A stretch of 7,984 nucleotides of DNA from CAXMNX01 sp051009475. Lineage in GTDB: Bacteria; Pseudomonadota; Alphaproteobacteria; Rhodobacterales; Rhodobacteraceae. Below the pieces are notes generated by a model. It searched no databases. It saw only the letters and a list, made by a program, of their open reading frames with translations, and had not been told where the DNA came from. A program made the translations under genes and the position numbers. The stretch covers positions 1 through 7,984 of the forward strand of contig JBPCWO010000256.1 in NCBI GenBank assembly GCA_051009475.1, read 5' to 3'. Below are positions 1 through 5,613 of this stretch, one piece after another. Position 1 is the stretch's first letter. The number at the start of each line of letters is the position of its first letter.

Positions 1-951
1 ATGCCAGTTGCATTGGCGCCCGTTGGGCTGACGGGGATGCAAAACGCCGATGGCGAAATCAAGGCCGCAAGGGCCGCAGAGAAATTCGGAGTTCCCTTTT
101 GTCTTTCGACTATGTCCATTTGCTCGATCGAAGACGTCGCTGCTCACACCACGAAACCTTTTTGGTTCCAGGTGTACACACTTCGGGATGACGAATTCAT
201 GGCGCGGCTCTTTGAACGCGCGCGGGCGGCAAATTGCTCTGCAATCGTCATCACCGTCGACCTGCAAATCATGGGGCAGCGACATAATGACCTCAAAAAT
301 GGGCTTAGTGCGCCGCCAAAGATGACAGTCCGTTCGATTGCGAACATGATGACCAAAGTACCGTGGGGCCTGGAAATGCTGGGAACTAAAAGACGGTCCT
401 TTGGCAATATCGTTGGTCATGCCAGCGGTGTATCCGACCCGGCGTCGCTGAGTTCGTGGACTGCCGAAGCGTTTGACCCCACGTTGGACTGGGATCGGAT
501 AAAAAAGCTGATGGACATGTGGGGCGGTAAAGTAGTCCTGAAAGGCATTCTGGACGTTGAGGATGCACACAAAGCCGCGGAATTAGGCGCGGATGCAATT
601 ATCGTTTCAAATCACGGCGGCCGGCAGTTGGATGGTGCGCTAAGCTCGATCAAGATGCTCGAGCCGATCGTGCAAGCCGTTGGTGACAAAGTGGAAATTT
701 GGCTGGATAGCGGAATCCGGTCAGGCCAGGACGCTCTGAAAGCCCTCGCACTGGGCGCAAAAGGAACGATGATCGGTCGCGCTTGGGTATATGGCCTCGG
801 CGCGATGGGGGAAGCGGGAGTAACCAAGTCGCTGGAAGTTATCCACAGGGAACTGGATTTGACGATGGCCCTGTGCGGCCGAACGAGTATTTCGTCGGTA
901 GATCGCGAGATCTTACTGGTTCCGAATGGTTTTTCCGGTGATTTTGTGTGA
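1..951 (+). CDS. lldD: FMN-dependent alpha-hydroxyacid dehydrogenase (L-lactate dehydrogenase type), 5'-truncated by window edge
   Basis: This flavoprotein family oxidises L-2-hydroxy acids, typically L-lactate to pyruvate, passing electrons to the quinone pool or oxygen. The 316 visible residues are open to base 1. The Met encoded there is internal: in the family, MPVALAPVGLTGM follows roughly 65-70 residues of N-terminal sequence, and full proteins are about 380 residues. Visible active-site elements include the FQVY segment (Q57, Y59), TVDLQIMGQR (84-93 region, Arg94), the flavin-contacting Lys181 in LKGI, the catalytic SNHGGRQLDG motif with His205 and Arg208, and the FMN-phosphate loop DSGIRSGQD (236-244). 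All key residues are present, so the enzyme looks functional. Lactate is the most likely substrate from the overall match to LldD-type proteins, but glycolate, mandelate or another 2-hydroxy acid cannot be excluded. A 149-base gap and a palindrome separate it from the next gene; it is probably not part of the lacI cluster. Confidence 0.93.
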   Translation: MPVALAPVGLTGMQNADGEIKAARAAEKFGVPFCLSTMSICSIEDVAAHTTKPFWFQVYTLRDDEFMARLFERARAANCSAIVITVDLQIMGQRHNDLKNGLSAPPKMTVRSIANMMTKVPWGLEMLGTKRRSFGNIVGHASGVSDPASLSSWTAEAFDPTLDWDRIKKLMDMWGGKVVLKGILDVEDAHKAAELGADAIIVSNHGGRQLDGALSSIKMLEPIVQAVGDKVEIWLDSGIRSGQDALKALALGAKGTMIGRAWVYGLGAMGEAGVTKSLEVIHRELDLTMALCGRTSISSVDREILLVPNGFSGDFV

Positions 952-961
952 GGCAACCAAA

Positions 962-978
962 GTTTCGAATTTCGAAAC
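962..978. repeat. 17-nt inverted repeat (8-bp arms) after the hydroxyacid dehydrogenase
   Basis: GTTTCGAA-T-TTCGAAAC is a perfect palindrome around a single central base, 10 bases past the preceding stop codon. As RNA it would fold into a 7-bp stem with a 3-base loop. No T-run follows, so it is not a standard intrinsic terminator. It could be a transcript-end hairpin or a protein-binding site for the following gene. The remaining gap to 1100 shows no convincing promoter by eye. Confidence 0.4.
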
Positions 979-1100
979 GAAACTGAAAATTCTGCATGAT
1001 CGTTCTCAATTGATGCAAAGATGCCGCGCCTCTGTCCCTAAAACGGCCTGTTTCCGGTCACTTTCTTGCCGCATTTCCGTTGCGCGCGTATTTTGCGCCC

Positions 1101-1679
1101 ATGATGAGTGTATTGAGCAAATGGTATAAATCGGTGGCATTGGCCGCCGCGTTCGCGGTTTCCGCGACAGCAACTTCTGCGTCTGCATCACTGCCTTCAC
1201 ACGGGGACGAGTTTCCAGAGGAGACCGCGGCACTGGTTGCGGCAACTGCGGCGCTGTTTGAAGCAATCGAAGCCGAAAATGATGTCGAGCCACGTATTCC
1301 AGAAATACGCATCGAAGGCCTGGCAGTCCCGGCATCTCTTCCGGTCGATGCCGCATTAACTCGCGCGTTTCCCAATGAAATGGGCCCAGTTCAATACCTG
1401 ACCGGTTATCGCATTAACTGGTATCCAGTTGACCGATTTCTTGGCGCGGTAGATTTCATGGGAACGTACGACAGTAATCGTAATCTAGTATGCGGCTACA
1501 TCATGTGGGACGTTAGCGACCCGGATGCACCCGAGCTGGATCGGGTAGTCGCGAATTACATTGAACTGGATCGACTTGACGCTGCTACACCAGCTGAAGC
1601 GCACCGCGTGCTTTTGGATGCAAACTGCGCATTTGGTGAGATTGAGCCCAACTTCACCGTATTCGACCGCGCGGGTTAG
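1101..1679 (+). CDS. Exported protein of unknown function
   Basis: I do not recognise this family. The 192-residue product (ATG at 1101; a second ATG at 1104 is equally possible) begins with a typical Sec signal peptide: Lys7/Lys10, a hydrophobic stretch at about 11-20, then an Ala/Ser-rich region with a likely AXA cleavage site after Ala29. The mature part starts acidic, with an alanine-rich probable helix at 40-60. The C-terminal half (95-190) is richer in aromatics, with segments YRINWYPVDRF and AVDFMGTYD, and holds the only two cysteines (Cys131 in VCGY, Cys176 in ANCAF), which could form a periplasmic disulfide. There is no lipobox and no further membrane segment, so a soluble periplasmic protein is likely. 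No clear Shine-Dalgarno is seen. A TTG at 1080 would extend the frame by 7 residues ahead of the signal peptide and is less likely. Confidence 0.75.
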   Translation: MMSVLSKWYKSVALAAAFAVSATATSASASLPSHGDEFPEETAALVAATAALFEAIEAENDVEPRIPEIRIEGLAVPASLPVDAALTRAFPNEMGPVQYLTGYRINWYPVDRFLGAVDFMGTYDSNRNLVCGYIMWDVSDPDAPELDRVVANYIELDRLDAATPAEAHRVLLDANCAFGEIEPNFTVFDRAG

Positions 1680-1686
1680 TCTTATT

Positions 1687-1740
1687 CGAATTTTTGCCGT
1701 TAGTCTTCTGCCGAAATTCGATAGTATCGCCACGCGATAG
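1687..1740 (+). repeat. Small inverted repeats in the leader region of rplY
   Basis: Two short inverted repeats lie between the exported-protein gene and rplY: CGAATTT (1687-1693) with AAATTCG (1714-1720), and TATCGC-CAC-GCGATA (1725-1739). The second could form a 6-bp hairpin with a 3-base loop. The hexamer CGATAG also occurs twice (1719-1724, 1735-1740), so alternative pairings are possible. They may be a transcript end, an mRNA leader structure for L25, or chance. No poly-T tract follows. Confidence 0.25.
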
Positions 1741-1827
1741 ATTCTGCTTTTCAAACAGCTGAACCCCGGCTATACGCCGCGTCTTGTGGGCGGACACCCT
1801 TGGAGGCTGCCCTGGCAAGGAATAATT

Positions 1828-1831
1828 GGAG
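1828..1831 (+). promoter_or_regulatory. Shine-Dalgarno of rplY, deciding the start
   Basis: GGAG lies 8 bases before the ATG at 1840 but only 2 bases before the in-frame ATG at 1834. Normal spacing therefore favours 1840, giving a protein that starts MAGEIPDLSA. Confidence 0.65.
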
Positions 1832-1839
1832 TAATGACC

Positions 1840-2523
1840 ATGGCAGGTGAGATCCCTGATCTTAGCGCCACGGTACGGACGGGGACAGGCAAGGGGGCCG
1901 CCCGTCAAGCTCGAAGAAGCGGGCTCGTACCTGGCATCGTTTACGGCGGCGGAGTTGATCCGCTTCCGATTAGCGTCCCCTATAACGTGTTGTTTAAGCG
2001 GCTTAAACAGGGTCGCTTTCTGACGACACTTTTCAATCTCAAAGTTGATGGCGAGGACGACGTTCGTGTCATCTGTCGAAATGTCGAGCGGGACACGGTC
2101 AAAGACCTGCCAACGCATCTCGATCTGATGCGATTAAAGCGGAACACTAAGATCGCGCTTTACATTCCGGTTGAGTTTCAGGGACACGACGACTGTCCGG
2201 GACTACGGAGCGGTGGTGTCTTGACGATCGTCCGTCCAGAAGTGGAACTGGTGGTGACGGCCGGCGATATCCCCGAGAACGTAATAGTTGATCTTTCCGG
2301 CATGGAAGTTGGCGACACGGCAACCATTTCCGGCGTTTCGCTGCCAGAGGGTACCAAGTCGACAATCGACAGAGACTTCGTGATTGCGAACATCTCTGCT
2401 CCGTCCAATCTGGCTGCGGAAGATGAAGAGGCCGAGGAGCTTGAGGGCGAAGAGGGCCTTGAGATCGAAGGCGAAGAGGGCGAAGAAGGTGAAGAGGGCG
2501 CGGTTGAAGCCGAAGAATCCTAG
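1840..2523 (+). CDS. rplY: 50S ribosomal protein L25 (CTC/TL5-type, two-domain)
   Basis: L25 binds 5S rRNA in the central protuberance of the large ribosomal subunit. The 227-residue product has the N-terminal L25 domain at about 1-98, including ARQARRSGLVPGIVYGGG (21-38) and the ICRNVERDTVKDLPTHLDLMRL segment that is typical of the family, followed by the beta-rich TL5/CTC C-terminal domain (about 104-187, with PEVELVVTAGDIP and DRDFVIANISAP). This makes it the long general-stress/CTC form, not the short E. coli form. Residues 193-227 form a strongly acidic Glu/Gly tail, as in many alphaproteobacterial L25s. Alternative starts at 1834 and 1786 are in frame, but 1840 has the best ribosome-site spacing. 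In many alphaproteobacteria rplY is followed by pth (peptidyl-tRNA hydrolase); here a terminator and a catabolic cluster follow instead. Confidence 0.95.
   Translation: MAGEIPDLSATVRTGTGKGAARQARRSGLVPGIVYGGGVDPLPISVPYNVLFKRLKQGRFLTTLFNLKVDGEDDVRVICRNVERDTVKDLPTHLDLMRLKRNTKIALYIPVEFQGHDDCPGLRSGGVLTIVRPEVELVVTAGDIPENVIVDLSGMEVGDTATISGVSLPEGTKSTIDRDFVIANISAPSNLAAEDEEAEELEGEEGLEIEGEEGEEGEEGAVEAEES
2443..2499 (+). repeat. Coding repeat: EGEEG-type acidic tail of L25
   Basis: Within the L25 tail, residues 202-220 repeat the unit (E)GEEG four times, encoded by near-identical GAGGGCGAAGA-like blocks. The low-complexity DNA is a candidate for length variation by replication slippage between strains. 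Confidence 0.6.
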
Positions 2524-2544
2524 ACCTGATCAGATAGAGATAGT

Positions 2545-2576
2545 AACGGCGCCTGATTTTGGGCGCCGTTTTTTTT
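2545..2576 (+). terminator. Intrinsic (rho-independent) terminator after rplY
   Basis: AACGGCGCC (2545-2553) pairs perfectly with GGCGCCGTT (2562-2570) around an 8-base loop and runs directly into six further T residues (eight in a row counting the end of the stem). It lies 21 bases past the rplY stop and should insulate the lacI cluster from ribosomal-gene transcription. Confidence 0.93.
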
Positions 2577-2617
2577 GGTAACGCCTGGTCGCTTCGCGAA
2601 CAATGCTGCACCAACAG

Positions 2618-2631
2618 TGCAACCGGTTGCA
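2618..2631. promoter_or_regulatory. LacI-type operator O1, upstream of lacI
   Basis: TGCAACCGGTTGCA is a perfect 14-bp palindrome with a central CG, the usual layout for LacI/GalR-family operators. An identical copy lies at 3688-3701. It sits 42 bases before the lacI start and overlaps the proposed -35 element (TTGCAA, 2627-2632), so bound repressor would block lacI's own promoter. Assignment to the adjacent LacI protein is inference from position and exact duplication. Confidence 0.85.
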
Positions 2632-2654
2632 AAAATTTTATCCCATGCTATCAA
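2627..2654 (+). promoter_or_regulatory. Possible sigma-70 promoter of lacI
   Basis: TTGCAA (2627-2632) and TATCAA (2649-2654) are spaced 16 bases apart, each matching four of six consensus positions. Transcription would begin around 2660, leaving a very short leader before the ribosome site. The match is weak and other placements are possible; the overlap with the operator is the main argument. Confidence 0.35.
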
Positions 2655-2661
2655 GGCTTTG

Positions 2662-2667
2662 AAGGAG
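2662..2667 (+). promoter_or_regulatory. Shine-Dalgarno of lacI, deciding the start
   Basis: AAGGAG lies 6 bases before the ATG at 2674. This fixes the start there, although the reading frame stays open upstream to a TTG at 2575 inside the rplY terminator and across the operator. Confidence 0.85.
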
Positions 2668-2673
2668 TGGCGC

Positions 2674-3678
2674 ATGCCAGTCACACTGAAAGATGTCGCC
2701 AAGCTGGCAGGCGTTTCACGCTCTGCGGTATCCCGAGCTTTCACAGAAGGGGCCTCGGTTTCAGAGAAGACCAGAACCAAAGTTGAAGACGCGGCAGCGG
2801 AGCTTGGTTATTTCCCCAACGCACTTGCATCAAGCCTGACCACAGGTCGCACGAAATTGATTGGTCTAATCTCGAACAACTTTCACAATCCGATCTTTCT
2901 TGAGATTTTCGATCTATTCACACGCGGGCTGCAGGACCGTGGATTACGGCCTCTTCTATTGAACATAACCGATGGTGACGATGTGCAAGCGTCCGTGCGC
3001 CTGTTGACACAATATTCAGTCGACGGGGCCATTTTAGCATCTTCGACTTTATCACCCGCATTTGCGCAGGCTTTTCTGCAATCGAATGTTCCGGTCGTGC
3101 ATTCTTTTGGACGTTTTGCAAATGCGCCTAGCGTCCACATCGTCGGCATCGATAATCGCGCCTGCGGACGAATGGCTGCGGAAACGCTGATTGCGAGAGG
3201 ATATAGGCGCATCGCGTTCCTGGGAGGACCAGAATCCGCGACATCGACCCAGGACCGACTTCTAGGTGTCTCGGATGTGGCACGTGCGCATCCCGGAGTG
3301 AATTTCACACACAGCTTTGCAGACGCCTATTCATTTGAGGCCGGGCGCGCTGAAATGGGTCGCTTGCTGGCTGTCGACGACAAGGCCGAAGCATATTTTT
3401 GCGGCGACGACGTTCTTTCGATTGGCGCGCTCAGCGCAATCCAGTCTGCGGGTCTGTCGGTTCCAGATGACATAGGGATAATCGGACTGAACGATATGGA
3501 GATGTCGCGATGGGAAAGCGTCAACCTGACAACGATCCATCAACCGATCAGTCAGATCATTGATAGTTCAATTGAACTTGTCGTCTCGATGCTGGATGAA
3601 CCTCAGCGATATCCCGAAGCTCGCATTTTCCCGTGCCACATCGTCGAGCGCGGAACACTCAGACCGCCCGTTGCTTAA
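2674..3678 (+). CDS. LacI/GalR-family transcriptional repressor of the kinase-aldolase-matB cluster
   Basis: This 334-residue protein has the family's usual length and layout. The N-terminal helix-turn-helix is TLKDVAKLAGVSRSAVSRAF (4-23), followed by the hinge-helix segment NALASSLTTG (49-58) that inserts into the minor groove at the operator centre, and a periplasmic-binding-protein-like effector domain from about residue 62 (IGLISNNFHNPIF onward) to 330. The effector domain has the expected landmarks GAILASS (118-124), VGIDN (157-161), RRIAFLGGP (178-186), FCGDDVLSIGAL (242-253) and IGIIGLNDME (267-276), so it should bind a sugar-like ligand that releases DNA. It is transcribed in the same direction as the enzymes. 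Identical palindromes flank the gene, arguing for autoregulation and local control. The inducer is unknown; the target genes suggest a deoxy-sugar acid or its phosphate. Confidence 0.93.
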   Translation: MPVTLKDVAKLAGVSRSAVSRAFTEGASVSEKTRTKVEDAAAELGYFPNALASSLTTGRTKLIGLISNNFHNPIFLEIFDLFTRGLQDRGLRPLLLNITDGDDVQASVRLLTQYSVDGAILASSTLSPAFAQAFLQSNVPVVHSFGRFANAPSVHIVGIDNRACGRMAAETLIARGYRRIAFLGGPESATSTQDRLLGVSDVARAHPGVNFTHSFADAYSFEAGRAEMGRLLAVDDKAEAYFCGDDVLSIGALSAIQSAGLSVPDDIGIIGLNDMEMSRWESVNLTTIHQPISQIIDSSIELVVSMLDEPQRYPEARIFPCHIVERGTLRPPVA

Positions 3679-3686
3679 GATCGTTA

Positions 3687-3714
3687 TTGCAACCGGTTGC
3701 ATAGCCAGTACCAT
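3687..3714 (+). promoter_or_regulatory. Possible promoter of the kinase-aldolase-matB operon
   Basis: TTGCAA (3687-3692) and TACCAT (3709-3714) are 16 bases apart, the same -35 hexamer and spacing proposed for lacI, though here the hexamer falls on the left arm of the operator. The 86-base gap between lacI and the kinase leaves room for a promoter. Weak consensus match; inference. Confidence 0.3.
3688..3701. promoter_or_regulatory. LacI-type operator O2, between lacI and the kinase
   Basis: This is an exact second copy of the 14-bp palindrome TGCAACCGGTTGCA, starting 9 bases past the lacI stop and ending 63 bases before the kinase start. It overlaps the proposed promoter of the enzyme genes. 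The two operator centres are 1,070 bp apart, so looping by a tetrameric repressor is conceivable, but independent repression at each site is the simpler reading. Confidence 0.85.
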
Positions 3715-3764
3715 TGCGCGGACCCAAGACGGCGCGACGGCGCGCCGAATTCACGGCGGCAACG

Positions 3765-4748
3765 ATGACAAACCTAATTGAAGGCATCAAAAAGGGGCAC
3801 TTTGCGGTATTCGGGCGCGTTGGCATGGATTTTTTTCCAGACCCGCCCGGAACCAAAACGCGCGACAGCGTAATGTTTGCAAGCGGGATTGGTGGATCAT
3901 CTGCGAATATTTCCGTTGGTTTGACCAAGCTAGGGTCAACGGCGGCACTGATCACTTCGGTGTCAGACGACGCAGTGGGAGAGTTCTGTGTGAAAAACCT
4001 GGTCGACTATGGTGTGGACACGACGTTTGTCCGCACGATTGGCGGCGAATACCGCACATCGCTGGCCGTTTACGAAAGCGTTCTGGAAGGCCACCAGACA
4101 GTGATCTACCGGAATGGCGCAGTGGATTTTCAGGTGACACCTGAAGATGTCGAACGCGTCGACCTATCCAAATTCGGTGCATTTATCACTGCTGGAACGG
4201 TATTCGCCGCAGAACCATCACGCAGCGCGGCATTCCATGCATTTGAGGTGGCAAGAAGCCAGAGTTTGCCGGTCATTTTCGATATCGACCATCGACCGTA
4301 TTCCTGGCCGTCGCCCGAAGTCGCGGCAGAGGTTCTTTCGCGTGCCGGCGCGATGAGCGACATGATCGTCGGCAATGACGAGGAATTTGGTTTCATGGCC
4401 GGCGATATTAGAAAGGGTCTGGACAAAGCACGTGAACTGGCCCGGACATCGGCGTCTATCGTGGTCTACAAAATGGGACCGGAGGGCGCGATAACTTTCG
4501 CGGGGGACAAGGAAATCCGCACCGGGATCTACAAAGTCGATGCGCTAAAGCCGACAGGCGCAGGCGACAGTTTTATGGCCGGACTTCTGTCGGGAATTGC
4601 CGAAGGGTTGGACTTGAAAGGTGCGGTGCTGCGCGGTTCGGCATGTGCCGCGATTGTCGTTGGAAAGCCCGGATGTGCACCTGCCCTGCCCTATCCGGAT
4701 GAACTGAATGAATTCCTCGCGACACACCCCGGCGCGACCGAAGGTTAA
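3765..4748 (+). CDS. PfkB-family carbohydrate kinase, IolC-like (5-dehydro-2-deoxygluconokinase-like)
   Basis: This ribokinase-fold enzyme phosphorylates a sugar or sugar acid with ATP in the cytoplasm. The 327-residue product has the GGSSANISVGLTKLG glycine-rich substrate/lid region (43-57) and the PfkB signature DALKPTGAGDSFMAGL (259-274), with catalytic base Asp268 and the GAGD anion hole. The features pointing to IolC among PfkB kinases are FDIDHRPYSWPS (172-183) and the NDEEFGFMAG segment (204-213). It lacks the C-terminal DUF2090 aldolase-like domain found fused to IolC in many proteobacteria, which fits the separate aldolase gene downstream. Its central region (RNGAVDFQ, 116-123) differs from the RENCADMAL-type loop I recall in typical IolC, so the substrate may be a relative of 2-deoxy-5-keto-gluconate. 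The ATG at 3765 is chosen over a TTG at 3714, which would add a non-family extension; the ribosome site is weak. The aldolase gene follows after 3 bases. Confidence 0.85.
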   Translation: MTNLIEGIKKGHFAVFGRVGMDFFPDPPGTKTRDSVMFASGIGGSSANISVGLTKLGSTAALITSVSDDAVGEFCVKNLVDYGVDTTFVRTIGGEYRTSLAVYESVLEGHQTVIYRNGAVDFQVTPEDVERVDLSKFGAFITAGTVFAAEPSRSAAFHAFEVARSQSLPVIFDIDHRPYSWPSPEVAAEVLSRAGAMSDMIVGNDEEFGFMAGDIRKGLDKARELARTSASIVVYKMGPEGAITFAGDKEIRTGIYKVDALKPTGAGDSFMAGLLSGIAEGLDLKGAVLRGSACAAIVVGKPGCAPALPYPDELNEFLATHPGATEG

Positions 4749-4751
4749 GGC

Positions 4752-5582
4752 ATGACGCTCGCGACATTGAGGCAAGTTCTTCAGCCTGCCTTGAAAGATA
4801 AATATGCAATAGCTGGCCTCGTGTGCCTTGGGTGGGAGGACATGCGCGCCTATACGCACGCGGCTGAAGTCGTCGGTCTGCCAGTTATCCTTCAGGCAGG
4901 ACCGTCCTGCAGAAAACACACGCCGCTTCCGATCTTAGGCAAGATGTTCCGGCATCTGGCTGAAATCGTATCGGTTCCTGTCGTGGCGCATTTGGATCAT
5001 GGATATACCGCGGACGAGTGCCGCGAGGCGATCGACTGCGGGTTTACCTCCGTAATGTTTGACGGCTCGCGTCAGCCATTGGCAGAGAATATCGCGACCA
5101 CCGCACGGATTGTCGAAATGGCACAAAAAGCCGGAGTGTCGTGCGAGGGCGAGATCGGCTTTGTCGGCTATGCGGCCGGCGAAACCTCCAAGGGGACCGA
5201 ACCATCCGATGCCGCCACATTCGCGCGCGAAACCGGAGTCGATGCGATGGCTATTTCGGTCGGGAACGTCCATCTCCAGCAAAACAAAGAAGGCTGGCTG
5301 GACGAGGATCGCATCCACGCGATCGAGGCCGTGACCGACGTCCCGCTGGTCATCCATGGCGGATCGGGCGTTCCGACCGCACAGCGCTCGCATTTGGCGC
5401 GAACATCGAACATCTGCAAATTCAACATCGGAACGGAACTGCGAATGGTTTTTGGCCAGGCTTTGCGCGAGACAATCGAGGCCAACTCAGAGCTTTTTGA
5501 TCGCGTTGGAATTCTAGGTGAAGTTGAAGCCCCGATTATGTCGGCGACGCGAGACGTATTGCGAGCCATTGGCCCGGCTTGA
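4752..5582 (+). CDS. Class II (zinc) ketose-phosphate aldolase, IolJ/KbaY/GatY-like
   Basis: This enzyme probably splits the phosphorylated product of the upstream kinase by retro-aldol cleavage, giving DHAP and an aldehyde. If the substrate is 2-deoxy-5-keto-gluconate-6-phosphate, the aldehyde is malonate semialdehyde. The 276-residue protein carries the class II core: VPVVAHLDHG (76-84) with catalytic Asp82 and zinc ligand His83, GFTSVMFDGS (97-106), CEGEIG (131-136), further zinc ligands His174 (SVGNVH) and His202 (IHGGSGVP), the DHAP-phosphate loop GGSG (203-206), and CKFNIGTEL (222-230) with Asn225. The N-terminal FNI-type motif of KbaY/GatY/IolJ is replaced by AGLVCLGWE (21-29), and the loop after EIGFVG reads YAAGETSKG instead of the usual GGxEDG-like sequence. 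It is therefore a divergent subfamily. Translation is probably coupled to the kinase: AAGG (4741-4744) serves the ATG across the kinase stop. A housekeeping fructose-1,6-bisphosphate aldolase role is less likely given the neighbours. Confidence 0.85.
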   Translation: MTLATLRQVLQPALKDKYAIAGLVCLGWEDMRAYTHAAEVVGLPVILQAGPSCRKHTPLPILGKMFRHLAEIVSVPVVAHLDHGYTADECREAIDCGFTSVMFDGSRQPLAENIATTARIVEMAQKAGVSCEGEIGFVGYAAGETSKGTEPSDAATFARETGVDAMAISVGNVHLQQNKEGWLDEDRIHAIEAVTDVPLVIHGGSGVPTAQRSHLARTSNICKFNIGTELRMVFGQALRETIEANSELFDRVGILGEVEAPIMSATRDVLRAIGPA

Positions 5583-5613
5583 TCCGACCGAGTTACCAGC
5601 CTAGTCAGCAGAC

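Noticed and set aside
1..3. ATG at base 1 as the true start of the dehydrogenase gene
   Set aside because: Family members have roughly 65-70 residues before this conserved internal MPVALAP segment, so the gene is cut by the window edge.
926..1129. Short plus-strand open frame across the end of the dehydrogenase gene and the following gap
   Set aside because: It overlaps the 3' end of one gene and the signal-peptide region of the next, with no family resemblance; likely chance.
2147..2632. 161-codon open frame on the minus strand opposite rplY
   Set aside because: It lies almost entirely antisense to a clearly real ribosomal gene, crosses the terminator, and has an arginine/leucine/proline-rich composition typical of a shadow frame.
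2575..2673. Upstream extension of the lacI frame to a TTG at 2575
   Set aside because: The extension starts inside the rplY terminator and crosses the operator; a strong AAGGAG and the family-typical MPVTLKDVAKLAGVS start favour the ATG at 2674.
4752..5582. Housekeeping fructose-1,6-bisphosphate aldolase
   Set aside because: The protein is short and of KbaY/IolJ type, has divergent substrate loops, and is coupled to an IolC-like kinase and MatB under a LacI regulator.
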